Shown piece by piece: positions 6,982 to 16,221 of a stretch of DNA of 57,206 nt (its first letter is position 1; each line of letters opens with the position of its first letter). Source of the stretch: a virus. A model generated the notes under the pieces. It was not told the DNA's origin, did not search any database, and saw nothing but the letters and a program-made list of their open reading frames with translations. The stretch lies in IMG/VR virus record IMGVR_UViG_3300028666_000039, positions 1-57,206 of that record. One strand, given 5' to 3'. The position numbers and the translations under genes were made by a program.

Positions 6982-7926
6982 ATGGATAATGGCTGGATTA
7001 AACAGTATCGCAAGATAAAGGAAAAGGGGTGGTATAAGAAGTCCCAATACGTTCATCTTTGGGATCACTTATGCCTGTCCGTGAACCACAAGGCAGCAGA
7101 GTTTTTAATGAATGGCAAGATAGTTCACGTCGAGGCCGGGCAGTTTGTTACGGGCAGAAAGAGGATTTCAGAGGAAACCGGAATTCCAGAAAGCACTATT
7201 GAAGACATCTTAAAAGTGTTTGAAACTGAACATCAAATCCAACAACAGAAAACTCGAAAATTCCGGTTTATTACAGTGGTAAACTGGAAAAAATACCAAT
7301 GCTCCGACAGCACTTCCGACGACAAAGCAACGACTGAGCAACAACTGGCCGACACAAACAAGAATGATAAGAAGGATAAGAATGAGAAGAAGAAAAGAAA
7401 AGATAATAGCTCTGAGGCTATCGCCTCAGACTCCAAATTTCATACACCTTTATTATTAGGTGAACCCTTGAAAGATTCTAAAGAAGAAACGGGTACGGCC
7501 GGGGAACGTGCTATGACCGTCGCCGAACTCGCCGACAGTTATCGGCTGCGTTGGAACAACTTCGTCGACTATGCGAATAATCGGAAGGGTTCAAAACTAT
7601 CAAGAGTTATGATAATAAGCGGCAAGGCTGCTACCTGTATATCGAAAAGGGCTGAACGGTCAGACTTTGATTTCAGCGAGATATGTCACAAAATTCTACG
7701 TTCAAATTTCCTCTTAGGACTTACAGAAAACCCCGAGGAGGGAAGAGGTAAGAACTGGAAGGGCGCTACGTTCGACTGGATATTCCTTTCGCCTCATAAC
7801 TGGGCGAAGATATTGAACGGGAATTACGACGATAGTCCCGAGCCATTAGAACCCTCCGCGACAGGTGAAGCGTCAAGTGATCTCTTTGAGCAAGCAGCCA
7901 AAGCCCTCTCCATTCCGAGGGATTGA
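6982..7926 (+). CDS. Replication initiator-like protein (DnaD-type N-terminus)
   Basis: A 314-residue protein. The N-terminal about 105 residues (GWIKQYRKIKEKGWYKK, HVEAGQFVTGRKRISEETGI, STIEDILKVFE) are the winged-helix module found at the start of many phage replication initiators. A very charged Lys/Asp/Asn linker follows (about 115-150), then a C-terminal domain with KGATFDWIFLSPHNWAKIL, similar to the helicase-loader-like part of such proteins. It starts directly at the stop of the helicase gene (TAAATG) and precedes the DnaB-type helicase, as expected of an initiator or loader. Confidence 0.78.
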   Translation: MDNGWIKQYRKIKEKGWYKKSQYVHLWDHLCLSVNHKAAEFLMNGKIVHVEAGQFVTGRKRISEETGIPESTIEDILKVFETEHQIQQQKTRKFRFITVVNWKKYQCSDSTSDDKATTEQQLADTNKNDKKDKNEKKKRKDNSSEAIASDSKFHTPLLLGEPLKDSKEETGTAGERAMTVAELADSYRLRWNNFVDYANNRKGSKLSRVMIISGKAATCISKRAERSDFDFSEICHKILRSNFLLGLTENPEEGRGKNWKGATFDWIFLSPHNWAKILNGNYDDSPEPLEPSATGEASSDLFEQAAKALSIPRD

Positions 7927-7939
7927 TATTTTTTTGTCC

Positions 7940-7953
7940 AAGCGGTACCGCTT
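7940..7953. promoter_or_regulatory. Perfect 14-bp palindrome upstream of the DnaB-type gene
   Basis: AAGCGGTACCGCTT, perfectly self-complementary, sits in the 54-bp gap before the helicase gene, with an AAAGGAAATA ribosome-binding site after it. It may be an operator; a run of T precedes rather than follows it, so it could instead act as a terminator on the other strand. Confidence 0.5.
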
Positions 7954-7980
7954 AAATGCGATAAGTATTGAAAGGAAATA

Positions 7981-9357
7981 ATGCCAGGATATACAGCAGA
8001 GGAATATGAGCAAAGGTTACTGGGAAGAGTGCTCTGTGAGCCTACTATTTTCCCCGATGTCTATGCGGTTATTCGCACCGAGGCCATCTTCTCGGTAAAA
8101 AGACATCAGGTCGTTTACAAGGCGATGTGCGACAGTTACTTCAAAAAACAATGCGATCCAGACTCAATCGCTGTAGCACAGACAATGCCCAAAGAATCAT
8201 CTGATCCGGTTTACCTGAGCGAACTGTCGATACTCGGCTCAAAGAATATGACCGAAATAGGGACGCTTGCGAAGATGGTTTTAGAGCAGCATCTCGTTCG
8301 CGCGGTGAACGCGGTCTCCCGAGATATGCAACGGCGAGTAGCGGAAGGCGAAGAGATCTTAGACATCGCAGAGCAATTCAATGAGTCGATGGCCGAAGTC
8401 TACGGACAACTTCCACAGACCTCCACGTTGGATATGAACGAGGTAGTTGATAAGACGATGGAACTTATCGACATGCTTCAATCGCCCGAAACGGCGCTCA
8501 TAACGACCGGGCTTACATCGGTAGATGCGAGTATCGGTGGTTTCATCCCTGGAAATGTGATCGTAGTTGGTGCGAAGAGAAAGACAGGAAAGACGACGTT
8601 CGCCTTAAAAGTCAGTTTTCACAACGCCACAACGAGACAGATTCCGACACTCATTTTTTCGCGTGAGATGACGATAGCGGAACTTGGCGTAAGGCAGGCT
8701 TTTATCGACGCTAAACTCGATTTCAGCAAGTTTATTCGTCGGGAACTACTCAATTCAGAGACAAAAGAGCTATCGGATGCGCTTTCTCGGTTTAGAAAGT
8801 TGCCGATTCATATTAACGACACACTATCAAGTATTACCGACATCATTTTCGAGACAAAGAGAATGGTGAGGAAAAAGGGTGTGCAGTTGGTGATGATCGA
8901 CTACATACAGCTCATCGAAGCCAGCGCTAGTAAACGGACCGACCGAGAAGAGTATATCGCAAGCATTTCTCGGGCGCTTAAGCGACTCGCGAAAGAACTC
9001 AAGATCGTGATTATCGTCCTGGCTCAGTTGAATGAGGATAATAAGTCGCGGGAAAGTAGAGCTATTGAACAGGACGCAGACAAACTCATCTATCTCGACT
9101 CACGAGAGGATGCAAAGGATATGAGCGCCCAGGCCATGAAGAAACTCGGCATAACGAGTTCAGACCTTACAGCCGAAGAAGATGCGGACGTCCGCACTAT
9201 CTTCGTTAAGATAGTGCAGCGATTCGGCGGCTCAGGTAAGTTCGGAGATGTCAAGATCAGTGTAGACAAACATTACGGCGGCCTTATCGACTATGTGCCT
9301 CCGGGAAAACTGAATCCGAAGTCGAAAGATGACCCGGACGACAAAAAACCATTCTAA
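7981..9357 (+). CDS. dnaB: Replicative DNA helicase, DnaB family
   Basis: A 458-residue RecA-fold hexameric helicase. The N-terminal domain (1-150) has the YEQRLLGRVLCEP opening typical of DnaB. The motor domain has Walker A GAKRKTGKTT (197-206) and Walker B-like VMIDYIQLIE (about 300-310). LAQLNEDNKSRESRAIEQDA is the usual motif with the glutamine sensor. It drives fork unwinding and probably meets the initiator encoded just upstream. A perfect family B palindrome (TGCGGACGTCCGCA, 9183-9196) lies in a surface-like acidic stretch (EDADVRTIF). Confidence 0.93.
   Translation: MPGYTAEEYEQRLLGRVLCEPTIFPDVYAVIRTEAIFSVKRHQVVYKAMCDSYFKKQCDPDSIAVAQTMPKESSDPVYLSELSILGSKNMTEIGTLAKMVLEQHLVRAVNAVSRDMQRRVAEGEEILDIAEQFNESMAEVYGQLPQTSTLDMNEVVDKTMELIDMLQSPETALITTGLTSVDASIGGFIPGNVIVVGAKRKTGKTTFALKVSFHNATTRQIPTLIFSREMTIAELGVRQAFIDAKLDFSKFIRRELLNSETKELSDALSRFRKLPIHINDTLSSITDIIFETKRMVRKKGVQLVMIDYIQLIEASASKRTDREEYIASISRALKRLAKELKIVIIVLAQLNEDNKSRESRAIEQDADKLIYLDSREDAKDMSAQAMKKLGITSSDLTAEEDADVRTIFVKIVQRFGGSGKFGDVKISVDKHYGGLIDYVPPGKLNPKSKDDPDDKKPF
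9183..9196. repeat. Palindrome family B copy (TGCGGACGTCCGCA, perfect)
   Basis: Coding copy inside the DnaB-type helicase gene; the only fully symmetric member of this family. Confidence 0.75.
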
Positions 9358-9366
9358 GGAGTAAAC

Positions 9367-9762
9367 TTGAAAGCAACACTCATCACACGAGAAGCACGGG
9401 TAGGTGTCGAAGATTCACTTGAGACACAACTCGGATTTAGGATCGTCGGAGAGGGAAGTATGCGATTCGTTCGCGTCTCCGGCATAGCAAAAGGACGGAT
9501 GCTAGTCCGACCTGCGCACACGGAAGAGACGAGGCTTTGGGACGCGCTTGTAAAGGCTCGAAGAGCATTGCTACCACAGCTTAAAGGCAGGGTCGGCTTC
9601 CAGGTTGAGGGATTCCTTACCGGATATGTCGACAAGAACAATAACGAACTTCACATTCGAGACAGTTTTCACGAGAAATATCTCGACGCGCTCAAAAATT
9701 CAGACATCGACGACTTGAATCCAATTCGAGTATTGATCGTCGCCGTTACTGATATACCGTGA
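9367..9762 (+). CDS. Hypothetical protein, 131 residues
   Basis: Begins at TTG 9367 with AAGGAG correctly spaced upstream; no better start exists. It has no motif I recognise; it is strand-rich with several basic residues in the middle (RPAHTEETRLWDALVKARRA). It lies 9 bp after the helicase gene and overlaps the VRR-NUC gene by 4 bases, so a role in replication or recombination is likely from context only. Confidence 0.65.
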   Translation: MKATLITREARVGVEDSLETQLGFRIVGEGSMRFVRVSGIAKGRMLVRPAHTEETRLWDALVKARRALLPQLKGRVGFQVEGFLTGYVDKNNNELHIRDSFHEKYLDALKNSDIDDLNPIRVLIVAVTDIP

Positions 9763-10145
9763 GACTTGCAGCAAGGGTAGACGAAAATCAGGTCGAGATC
9801 ACGCGCGGCTTATCGAAGTTGCCCGGAATTGGTTACTGGGTAACTTCGATGCTCGGCAAGGGTTTTCCTGACCTCATCGTCGCGCACCGTTGCGCGAACT
9901 ACTTCTTCGAGATTAAGAACCCGAAACAGCCCCCGTCGAAAAGGAAGCTTACGCCGGATGAACAAGAATTCCACGACACTTGGCCTGGACAGGTCGCAGT
10001 TGTCGAAACACTCTCTGAAATACTTAAAATCATAGGATATGTCAATGTCACTGAGCAACAAAACAGCGAAAGAGCGGGCGAATCTGTATTACGCAATCGA
10101 ACGATACCGAGAAGAAGTCGGATGCCCTCAGATCGAAGCGTATGA
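9759..10145 (+). CDS. VRR-NUC-type endonuclease
   Basis: A 128-residue protein, GTG start overlapping the previous stop. Motifs of the VRR-NUC nuclease fold are present: DENQVEITRGL, then KGFPDLIV (catalytic Asp), then YFFEIKNPKQPPSKRKLTPD (catalytic Glu-x-Lys, written EIK). These small phage enzymes are thought to act on branched DNA or junctions. A family A palindrome (9881-9896) encodes AHRCAN exactly between the PDL and EIK motifs, in the turn between two catalytic strands. After about residue 95 the protein leaves the family consensus and overlaps the next gene by 107 bases, so its C-terminus may be extended. Confidence 0.8.
   Translation: MRLAARVDENQVEITRGLSKLPGIGYWVTSMLGKGFPDLIVAHRCANYFFEIKNPKQPPSKRKLTPDEQEFHDTWPGQVAVVETLSEILKIIGYVNVTEQQNSERAGESVLRNRTIPRRSRMPSDRSV
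9881..9896. repeat. Palindrome family A copy (CGCGCACCGTTGCGCG)
   Basis: Coding copy, read in frame as AHRCA in the VRR-NUC-type nuclease. Confidence 0.85.
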
Positions 10146-10566
10146 GTATTGCGAAGCGCATGCTTTAGAGATTTACAAACGACCCATTTTCGTGACCTAC
10201 ACAGACTTCAAGAACTTCAAGAAGAACAATCCGAAAGTCGTCGAGGACGTGCAGGAACGAATTCATCCTACCCCACCTACTCCAATTTCCGGCGAAATCA
10301 AAGAGATTTTCGCGATTCTTGGCAAAAACATATCCTCCATTGAGGAGATGTGCAAAGAAGAAGGCTTGACGATTCTCGACAAAGAGAACAATACACTCGA
10401 AGCAGATGAAATGATCCGCTTTGCCAACGACATCGTTAAGGCTTACCAGGGACACCTGCCGCAAGCTGTCGCGGGAGATCTGTCGGCGCGTCTCAAAAAA
10501 TTGAATAAGGGCAAAGATGGTCACGAAAGAGAACGAAATTGGAAATCCCGACGGGCGGCCCGGTAA
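10039..10566 (+). CDS. Hypothetical protein between replication and packaging genes
   Basis: A 175-residue, mostly helical, charged protein with a basic C-terminal tail (RERNWKSRRAAR). Two ATGs (10039, 10045) are possible. It overlaps the nuclease gene by 107 bases and the terminase small subunit by 50, an unusually dense arrangement. No family recognised; a DNA-binding role next to terminase is possible. Confidence 0.6.
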   Translation: MSMSLSNKTAKERANLYYAIERYREEVGCPQIEAYEYCEAHALEIYKRPIFVTYTDFKNFKKNNPKVVEDVQERIHPTPPTPISGEIKEIFAILGKNISSIEEMCKEEGLTILDKENNTLEADEMIRFANDIVKAYQGHLPQAVAGDLSARLKKLNKGKDGHERERNWKSRRAAR

Positions 10567-11197
10567 ATACGCTCAAGTAATCAGAGAGAAACACCGGCGC
10601 TTCATTGCTCAGTGTTTCGTCCACGGTTACAATATACCGGACGCGATGAAGATGCTGAGTCGCGAGTATGGTCTTGAGGTCACTTATAGCTCTGTCAAGC
10701 ATTGGTACGTAGTGCTTGCTACTCACGGCCCGGCTCTCTACGCATACTTCCCGATGGGAACGGAAGTTAATCTTGAAACTGTAGCGAAAGCTCTCGCAGA
10801 GTTAAAGCCAAAGGCAAAGCAGTGGGTGGGGATGTTCCATGATTACGTCGCGGAACTCCGCAAAATAGAAGACGATCCTAATCATGGCATCCCCTACGCT
10901 GACAAGCGAAAGCGGGCGTTAAAGCTTTCTCAGAACATCGACGAACTCGACAAGGAAAAACTGACCGCAAAAGGCTCTTACCCGACCTCACGGAACGAGG
11001 ACGGTGTGATGACTTTTGAGAAGTTTGAGATCAAAAACAAGGATCACGGAGAACAACGGAAGACGATTGACGCTCTTGGCGGTCTCGTCGACGGAGTAAC
11101 GTCTTCTCAGGTCATCGTCAACATTATTGACCATTCCAACGATCCAGATGGAAATCCCCCAGACGGGGAGCAGAAGCCCGGTGAGGACGGAAAGTAA
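10517..11197 (+). CDS. terS: Terminase small subunit (probable)
   Basis: A 226-residue protein immediately before the large terminase. The N-terminus carries the PDGRPGKYAQ opening and a helix-turn-helix-like stretch (IPDAMKMLSREYGLEVTYSS then VKHWYV) typical of small terminases that recognise phage DNA. A helical middle (residues 95-150) could form the oligomerisation core. The acidic, proline-rich tail (NDPDGNPPDGEQKPGED) may contact the large subunit. Identification rests on gene order and the HTH. Confidence 0.7.
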   Translation: MVTKENEIGNPDGRPGKYAQVIREKHRRFIAQCFVHGYNIPDAMKMLSREYGLEVTYSSVKHWYVVLATHGPALYAYFPMGTEVNLETVAKALAELKPKAKQWVGMFHDYVAELRKIEDDPNHGIPYADKRKRALKLSQNIDELDKEKLTAKGSYPTSRNEDGVMTFEKFEIKNKDHGEQRKTIDALGGLVDGVTSSQVIVNIIDHSNDPDGNPPDGEQKPGEDGK

Positions 11198-11200
11198 CGA

Positions 11201-12544
11201 TTGAAGATTAATCTCTTCGAGGACTTCCGTCCTCATCCCGGGCAATTAAGGGTAATGCGTTCCAGGAGTCGATTTAGGAATATCGTTGCTGGCCGACGAT
11301 GGGGCAAGGATTACGTCGGCGCTAGGGAGTTCATCGGCAAGGCGTTCAAGGAAGACTACCCGGCTGTCGCCCATGTCAAGATGCCGACAGGGAGATTCGT
11401 AAAATACTCGAAACCCCTTCTTCACTACTGGGCCGTAGCTCCTGATTATCCGATAGGAAAAATTCAGCAACGCGAAATCTTTTCGATCTTTCCTCCCGAG
11501 TTTCAGTCGAGCGAGGCGCACTTCTCTTACGACGACAATAAAAAGGAACTGCGACTCTTCGGCAATAGGATTCTGATCGAATTCAAGTCTGCCGATAGAC
11601 CCGACTCTCTTGTCGGCGTGGGTTTGAACGGTGTCTACTGCACGGAGTTCGCTCGTTTCAAAGAGTCTGCTTGGAGTGCGAACATTCGCCCGACGCTCAC
11701 AGACAAGTTGGGCTGGGGAATCTTTACAACGACACCATTGCCGAAAAAGTGGTTCCTCGACTTCATCGACATGGGGAATCCGAAGCACGAGAAATATCAT
11801 CCTGCGCACGAGAACTTCTACGGTAGGACGTTAGACAACATTCGGCTGCCACACATTCTCGAAGAGGTCGAGGTCGCACGTAAGACCCTTCCAGAGAAGT
11901 GGTTTCGCCGCGAATACGAAGCATCGCTAGAATGCTTCGAGGGCCAGGTCTACGAAGAGCTCAGCCTCCCGATTCATTGCCCCGATGAATTCCCGGACAA
12001 TGTAAGATACGACATGGTTATCGCCGGGGTTGACTGGGGGTTCGCAAAGCCAGGAGTCATACTCGTCATCGGTGTCAAGAATCGCCCGAACAATCAAGTC
12101 CCTAAGTTTTATGTCTTGGATGAGATATACGAAAAAGGGGTGATGATTACTGGGAAAGACGATTCTTGGGTGAAGCGGGCATGGATACTCAAATCAGTCT
12201 ACGAGATTAAAGCATTCTACTGCGACACGGCTGAACCTGGCTACATACAGGCATTCCGAGATGCAGGTCTACCGGCGTTCTTCGCCGACAAGACGGTAAG
12301 CGACGGAATTCAGTCAGTCGCTACAGTCCTGCACATCTCCGGGCTAGACAAAGAAACCTCGCTTCTAATCAACAAGGCAAAATGCCTCAATCTTCCTCGT
12401 GAGCTTCTCCAGTATCAGTATGACGAAGACGAGAAGCCTCTGGACGAAGACGATCACACTTGCGACGCTCTGCGCTACGCAATTCATACTCACTTGAAAT
12501 ATGGTGGAGTCACGCAGTATCTACGGACTTCCTCGGACAGATAA
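11201..12544 (+). CDS. terL: Terminase large subunit
   Basis: A 447-residue packaging ATPase-nuclease. Walker A is AGRRWGKD (30-37), Walker B-like GVYCTEFA (about 144-151). The RNase H-like nuclease domain has GVDWGFA (first Asp) and HTCDALRYA near the C-terminus (last Asp), with YCDTAEPGY in between. The start is TTG 11201, 4 bases after the small-subunit stop, with GAGGACGGA upstream. It powers DNA translocation into the prohead and cuts the concatemer. No packaging site could be identified by eye. Confidence 0.93.
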   Translation: MKINLFEDFRPHPGQLRVMRSRSRFRNIVAGRRWGKDYVGAREFIGKAFKEDYPAVAHVKMPTGRFVKYSKPLLHYWAVAPDYPIGKIQQREIFSIFPPEFQSSEAHFSYDDNKKELRLFGNRILIEFKSADRPDSLVGVGLNGVYCTEFARFKESAWSANIRPTLTDKLGWGIFTTTPLPKKWFLDFIDMGNPKHEKYHPAHENFYGRTLDNIRLPHILEEVEVARKTLPEKWFRREYEASLECFEGQVYEELSLPIHCPDEFPDNVRYDMVIAGVDWGFAKPGVILVIGVKNRPNNQVPKFYVLDEIYEKGVMITGKDDSWVKRAWILKSVYEIKAFYCDTAEPGYIQAFRDAGLPAFFADKTVSDGIQSVATVLHISGLDKETSLLINKAKCLNLPRELLQYQYDEDEKPLDEDDHTCDALRYAIHTHLKYGGVTQYLRTSSDR

Positions 12545-12546
12545 CT

Positions 12547-14079
12547 ATGAGAAACGATTTACCCATAATCGACATTTATCCCTTCCTCTTCAAGAAGAGA
12601 GTGCCGACGAATCTCGACCGCATCTCAATTTCCTTGAACTGGGTACCCGACGAACACCAGCGAAGACTCGACGCTTACACGGTGCTCTCTGCCTATACGG
12701 CGAACCTCTCAAGCGTGGTCAGGAACATCAAGGAAGAGGACAATAAGGAATTCGGAGATGCGAACTTTGTGTGTGGCGCTCTCGCCTCTTCGCTGATCGG
12801 CGACGACATACGTATCGTCGCTCCGAAATATCCCGAGATCGAGACCTTCTTTAACGACTGGGCCTCGGATGAACTCTTCTTTGCTGAGGTAGCGGCAAAC
12901 GAATACAAGGCCAGCAATCTTGGAGATGAAGTCTACAGGCTTAGTTGGTCAAAAGACAAAAATCGCGTCAAGGTTACATCGTTTGACCCTGGCTTTTGGT
13001 TTCCACAAAACTTAGGAAAGGCAAATGAAGAACACTACATCGCCTGGGAAGAACTCAACCCAGCCAACGACGAAACAGAAATCTACGTCCAGCACTACTA
13101 TCGTGAGAAAAGCGGGAAGGGACGACCTGTCATTCGATTTACCGCCGGGTGGTACAAAAAGGGAAGGAAACCTTCCTTCGCAGACCTCGCCCTTGTTCGT
13201 TATGAAAGAGACGAAGCCAACCGAGAACTTCACAATGTTGACCTCGGAATCGACTTCTTCCCAATAGTCTACATCCCGAACATCTACAGACAGGGATATG
13301 ATTTTGGGGAATCTGACTTGACGGGCGTGTGGCAGGTTTTGGACTCGTTGACGAATACATACACAGACCAATCCAAGAATACTGATTTCATGGGACTGGT
13401 TCAGATGTATGTTGAACTCGCGACGTTCGACAAGATTCCAATCCTGACGGATGGCACAAAAAAGATTCAGATGGGAGAGGGCAACGTCATTCCCGGTAAG
13501 GCCGGGATAGTCGACAACTCAACCATCAACAAGGCTCTCACCGATCACCAGCACGAGCTTGAGACGAAGCTCTACACAAACACGATGCTCGGCTCTCTCG
13601 GGACTGGCGCGAAGACTGGCAGCGGCGATCGCACCACGGGAATCTTTATGATGAAGGGTGGCCCGCTCGAACGGTTTATCTGGACGAAGCGGTTGATGCG
13701 GCAGCCGAAGTATGACAGGCTGCTCAAGTTCGTCGCACGATTTACGCTTCTCTTCGGAGATCCCGACAGCAAGAAGCTCTTCAAGGGCCGTGGAAAGACG
13801 GATTTAACCAAGGTCGCTCACATTCAATTCGGGAACATACTCCCGATTGACCAGACGGCGCTCATCGACAACGTGCAGAAGATAATAACAGTTCTTTCAG
13901 ATAACGACCTGAAAGACAATCTGAAAGAGGCGGGTCTCGTGATAAACGAAGACATCGAACGGCAACCTATTCAGGCCGCTCCCGTCACTCCTGCCGTTCC
14001 GACCACGACAGAGTCTCCCGTAAAGCCTGGAATTGTATCAAAGCAAACGAAACAACAAAAAACAGTACAAGGAGCATAG
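12547..14079 (+). CDS. Portal protein
   Basis: A 510-residue protein following terminase. The ATG at 12547 is chosen because the frame extends upstream into terminase without a start signal. Features fit the SPP1/HK97-type portal: LDAYTVLSAYTANLSSVV, an acidic-aromatic middle, FFPIVYIPNIYRQGYDFGESDL, and the glycine-rich GSLGTGAKTGSGDRT segment. The C-terminal 40 residues are Pro/Thr/Lys-rich. It forms the dodecameric ring at the capsid vertex, docks terminase and is the head-tail gateway. Confidence 0.85.
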   Translation: MRNDLPIIDIYPFLFKKRVPTNLDRISISLNWVPDEHQRRLDAYTVLSAYTANLSSVVRNIKEEDNKEFGDANFVCGALASSLIGDDIRIVAPKYPEIETFFNDWASDELFFAEVAANEYKASNLGDEVYRLSWSKDKNRVKVTSFDPGFWFPQNLGKANEEHYIAWEELNPANDETEIYVQHYYREKSGKGRPVIRFTAGWYKKGRKPSFADLALVRYERDEANRELHNVDLGIDFFPIVYIPNIYRQGYDFGESDLTGVWQVLDSLTNTYTDQSKNTDFMGLVQMYVELATFDKIPILTDGTKKIQMGEGNVIPGKAGIVDNSTINKALTDHQHELETKLYTNTMLGSLGTGAKTGSGDRTTGIFMMKGGPLERFIWTKRLMRQPKYDRLLKFVARFTLLFGDPDSKKLFKGRGKTDLTKVAHIQFGNILPIDQTALIDNVQKIITVLSDNDLKDNLKEAGLVINEDIERQPIQAAPVTPAVPTTTESPVKPGIVSKQTKQQKTVQGA

Positions 14080-14085
14080 CAGACA

Positions 14086-14652
14086 ATGGTTGTAAAAGGT
14101 GCAGACGGCAAGGACATCGAGATTGCTGACGAGCTTGTCACGAACGGTGCAAAGATTCTCGCCGATCTCAAGATCGCACAGCAAGCAGCGACAGACCTCG
14201 CCGCACTCAAGAAAAAGATCGCCGACGACAAAGAGGCAAGTGAAACTGCTGCCAAGGTAGCGAAAGGGCAATACGAAACCCTTACTGCTGAGGCACAGAA
14301 GAAGGCCGACCAACTCGCCGCCGATCAAAAAGCGTTCGCCATCAACAAGGCGCTGACGATTGAATCCCTCAAAGCGAAGATCAAGAAAGAAAGCTATCTG
14401 AGCCTGATCGACCACTCGGAACTTGAATTCGACAAAGATGGCAACGTGACGAACGCGGACAAAGTAATGGAGAAGTTTGTAAAGGCTAACCCCGATCTCT
14501 TCGGAGAAGATTCGACTGAGCCGTCAACTGGCAGTGACAGAACTCCAAAATCAAAGGCTGGCGACAAGACGTTCGTTCAGAAACAAATTGACAAGCAAGA
14601 AGCAAAAAGAAAACCTCGCTTTCCGGCTGGCTGGCCGACAGACCAAAAGTAA
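14086..14652 (+). CDS. Scaffolding protein (probable)
   Basis: A 188-residue, highly charged, Ala/Lys/Glu-rich coiled-coil protein (about residues 20-110) between portal and capsid genes, the usual place and composition of a capsid assembly scaffold. The C-terminal part is a basic segment (QKQIDKQEAKRKPRFPAGW) of the kind that contacts the capsid protein in other scaffolds. No protease motif is seen. Confidence 0.7.
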   Translation: MVVKGADGKDIEIADELVTNGAKILADLKIAQQAATDLAALKKKIADDKEASETAAKVAKGQYETLTAEAQKKADQLAADQKAFAINKALTIESLKAKIKKESYLSLIDHSELEFDKDGNVTNADKVMEKFVKANPDLFGEDSTEPSTGSDRTPKSKAGDKTFVQKQIDKQEAKRKPRFPAGWPTDQK

Positions 14653-14691
14653 GCGAGACATCACCAATCACCAACAAGGAGATATAACATA

Positions 14692-15084
14692 GTGCAACAC
14701 GACTTCCAACCCAAAGAGCACAGCTACGCGCCAATCCCGAACATCCTGTTCAATGAGCATCAGGTGTTCAAGCCGGAAGGTGTAACGCTTGACGCTTCGC
14801 TGTTCGCCGCAGACCCGTTGGGGAACAAGAATGTTCCTGTCGGGCAGTTCATCGCGAAGATTACCGCGACTGGCCTCTACGGTCCCTACGACGCGGGTAC
14901 GACCCAAGCACCCAAGACGAACGGACAAGAAAAGGCTGCGGGAATCCTGACATACGCCGTCGACCTGACGTACGGAAACAACCTCGGCAACTGCCTCATT
15001 CACGGCTTCGTGAAGACTGCATTGCTTCCGGTTGCGCCGACTGCGGATGTCATCGCAGCGCTTCCGCTGATCTGCTTCCTCTAA
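14692..15084 (+). CDS. Head decoration protein (probable)
   Basis: A 130-residue protein starting at GTG 14692 behind AAGGAGAT. It lies just before the major capsid gene. It has the small beta-rich make-up of lambda gpD-type decoration proteins, and a PVGQFIAKITATGLYGPYD segment followed by GILTYAVDL and GNCLIHGFVKT, which resembles that family. It would bind the expanded shell and stabilise it. Confidence 0.65.
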   Translation: MQHDFQPKEHSYAPIPNILFNEHQVFKPEGVTLDASLFAADPLGNKNVPVGQFIAKITATGLYGPYDAGTTQAPKTNGQEKAAGILTYAVDLTYGNNLGNCLIHGFVKTALLPVAPTADVIAALPLICFL

Positions 15085-15174
15085 GCAGGATTTTTTTTGC
15101 CTCGTCTCATCGCATAGATACGAGGTCTCATAGTTTTCAAATTCACGATTCTCTTATCCATCCATAAGGAAACA

Positions 15175-16218
15175 ATGGACACAGTAAAAACGATCTTTGA
15201 TTTCATCGACAACAAAGAAATCCTGAGCTATGCTCGGACGTTGAAGACCGACAGTTACTTCGGCTTCTCTCTCTTCCCGATCAAGCAGGTGTCGGAAATC
15301 AATTACGAATACATCAAGGGCAGCTACGGTCAGAAGGCAAACATCATGGCCGAAGTCGTTGCCTACGAGTCCAGTTCGCCGGTTGTCGGTCGCGACGGTC
15401 TCGTGAAGGTCAGTGGCAAATTGCCCCCGATCAAACAGAAGTCCCGTATCGGAGAGCAGGAGATAATCAAACTCTTCTCGCCCCGGTCAATCCTCGAACG
15501 CGAGGAAGCAAAGTCGCAGTTATACAACGACGTTGCGGATCGCGTTGACGGCGTTTACTCGCGGTTGAATCGAATCATCTGCGACTCGCTGGCCTACGGC
15601 TCTGTGACGTTCACAGGCGAAGGCGTGAAGTTGAAAGTCGACTGGAACGTTCCTCAGACGCACAAGACGAGTGTTGCAAAGTCGTGGAGCGACAACACCT
15701 CTGACCCGATCAGCGACATTCAGGCAGCCGTGCAGACGATCATCGACGACACAGGCGTTCACCCGAATCGTGGTATCACGTCGTCCATGGCGATTACATA
15801 TCTCCTGCGGAACGAGACACTGAAATCGGCGATCTTCGGTTCTGCGAACACAGCCCGAAACCTGACCTCAGCAATGGTGAACGAATACCTCGTCTCACTT
15901 GGATTGCCCGCTCTCTACGCATTCGACGAAGTTGTGCGGCGCGTGGATCCCGCGAATCAGGCAGTGATTACGGAGAGATACTTCCCGCAGACGCAGTTGA
16001 CGATGTTCAACAGCAATGAAACGCTGGGTGAAACATTGATTGGCCCGACCGCAGAAGGCATCGTCGGAGTCGGCACAGAGGAAGCCCCTGGAATTTGGGC
16101 CGAAATCATGCAGACGAAAGACCCGGTGAACATCTATACAATGGCAACCGCAGTCGGCTTCCCGACCTTCCCTGGCTCGGAAGCAGTTGCAATGATGAAC
16201 CTGGTGAAACAACAGTAA
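15175..16218 (+). CDS. Major capsid protein (gpE-like)
   Basis: A 347-residue protein with the pattern of the lambda gpE-type capsid family: FGFSLFPIKQVSEINYEYIKG near the start (given here as FGFSLFPIKQ and EINYEYIKG), EREEAKSQLYNDVADRVDGV, and the closing NPVNIYTMATAVGFPTFPG-like region (here DPVNIYTMATAVGFPTFPG). It follows scaffold and decoration genes in standard order. AAGGAAACA precedes the ATG. There is no N-terminal cleavage segment typical of HK97. Confidence 0.88.
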   Translation: MDTVKTIFDFIDNKEILSYARTLKTDSYFGFSLFPIKQVSEINYEYIKGSYGQKANIMAEVVAYESSSPVVGRDGLVKVSGKLPPIKQKSRIGEQEIIKLFSPRSILEREEAKSQLYNDVADRVDGVYSRLNRIICDSLAYGSVTFTGEGVKLKVDWNVPQTHKTSVAKSWSDNTSDPISDIQAAVQTIIDDTGVHPNRGITSSMAITYLLRNETLKSAIFGSANTARNLTSAMVNEYLVSLGLPALYAFDEVVRRVDPANQAVITERYFPQTQLTMFNSNETLGETLIGPTAEGIVGVGTEEAPGIWAEIMQTKDPVNIYTMATAVGFPTFPGSEAVAMMNLVKQQ

Positions 16219-16221
16219 CGG

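Noticed and set aside
11246-11809. 187-codon open frame on the minus strand inside the large terminase gene
   Set aside because: Shadow of a gene with clear motifs on the other strand; composition is unlike a protein.
15085-15174. T-rich stretch and CCTCGT...ACGAGG hairpin before the capsid gene
   Set aside because: The T-run precedes the weak hairpin, so it is not a convincing rightward terminator; left unassigned.
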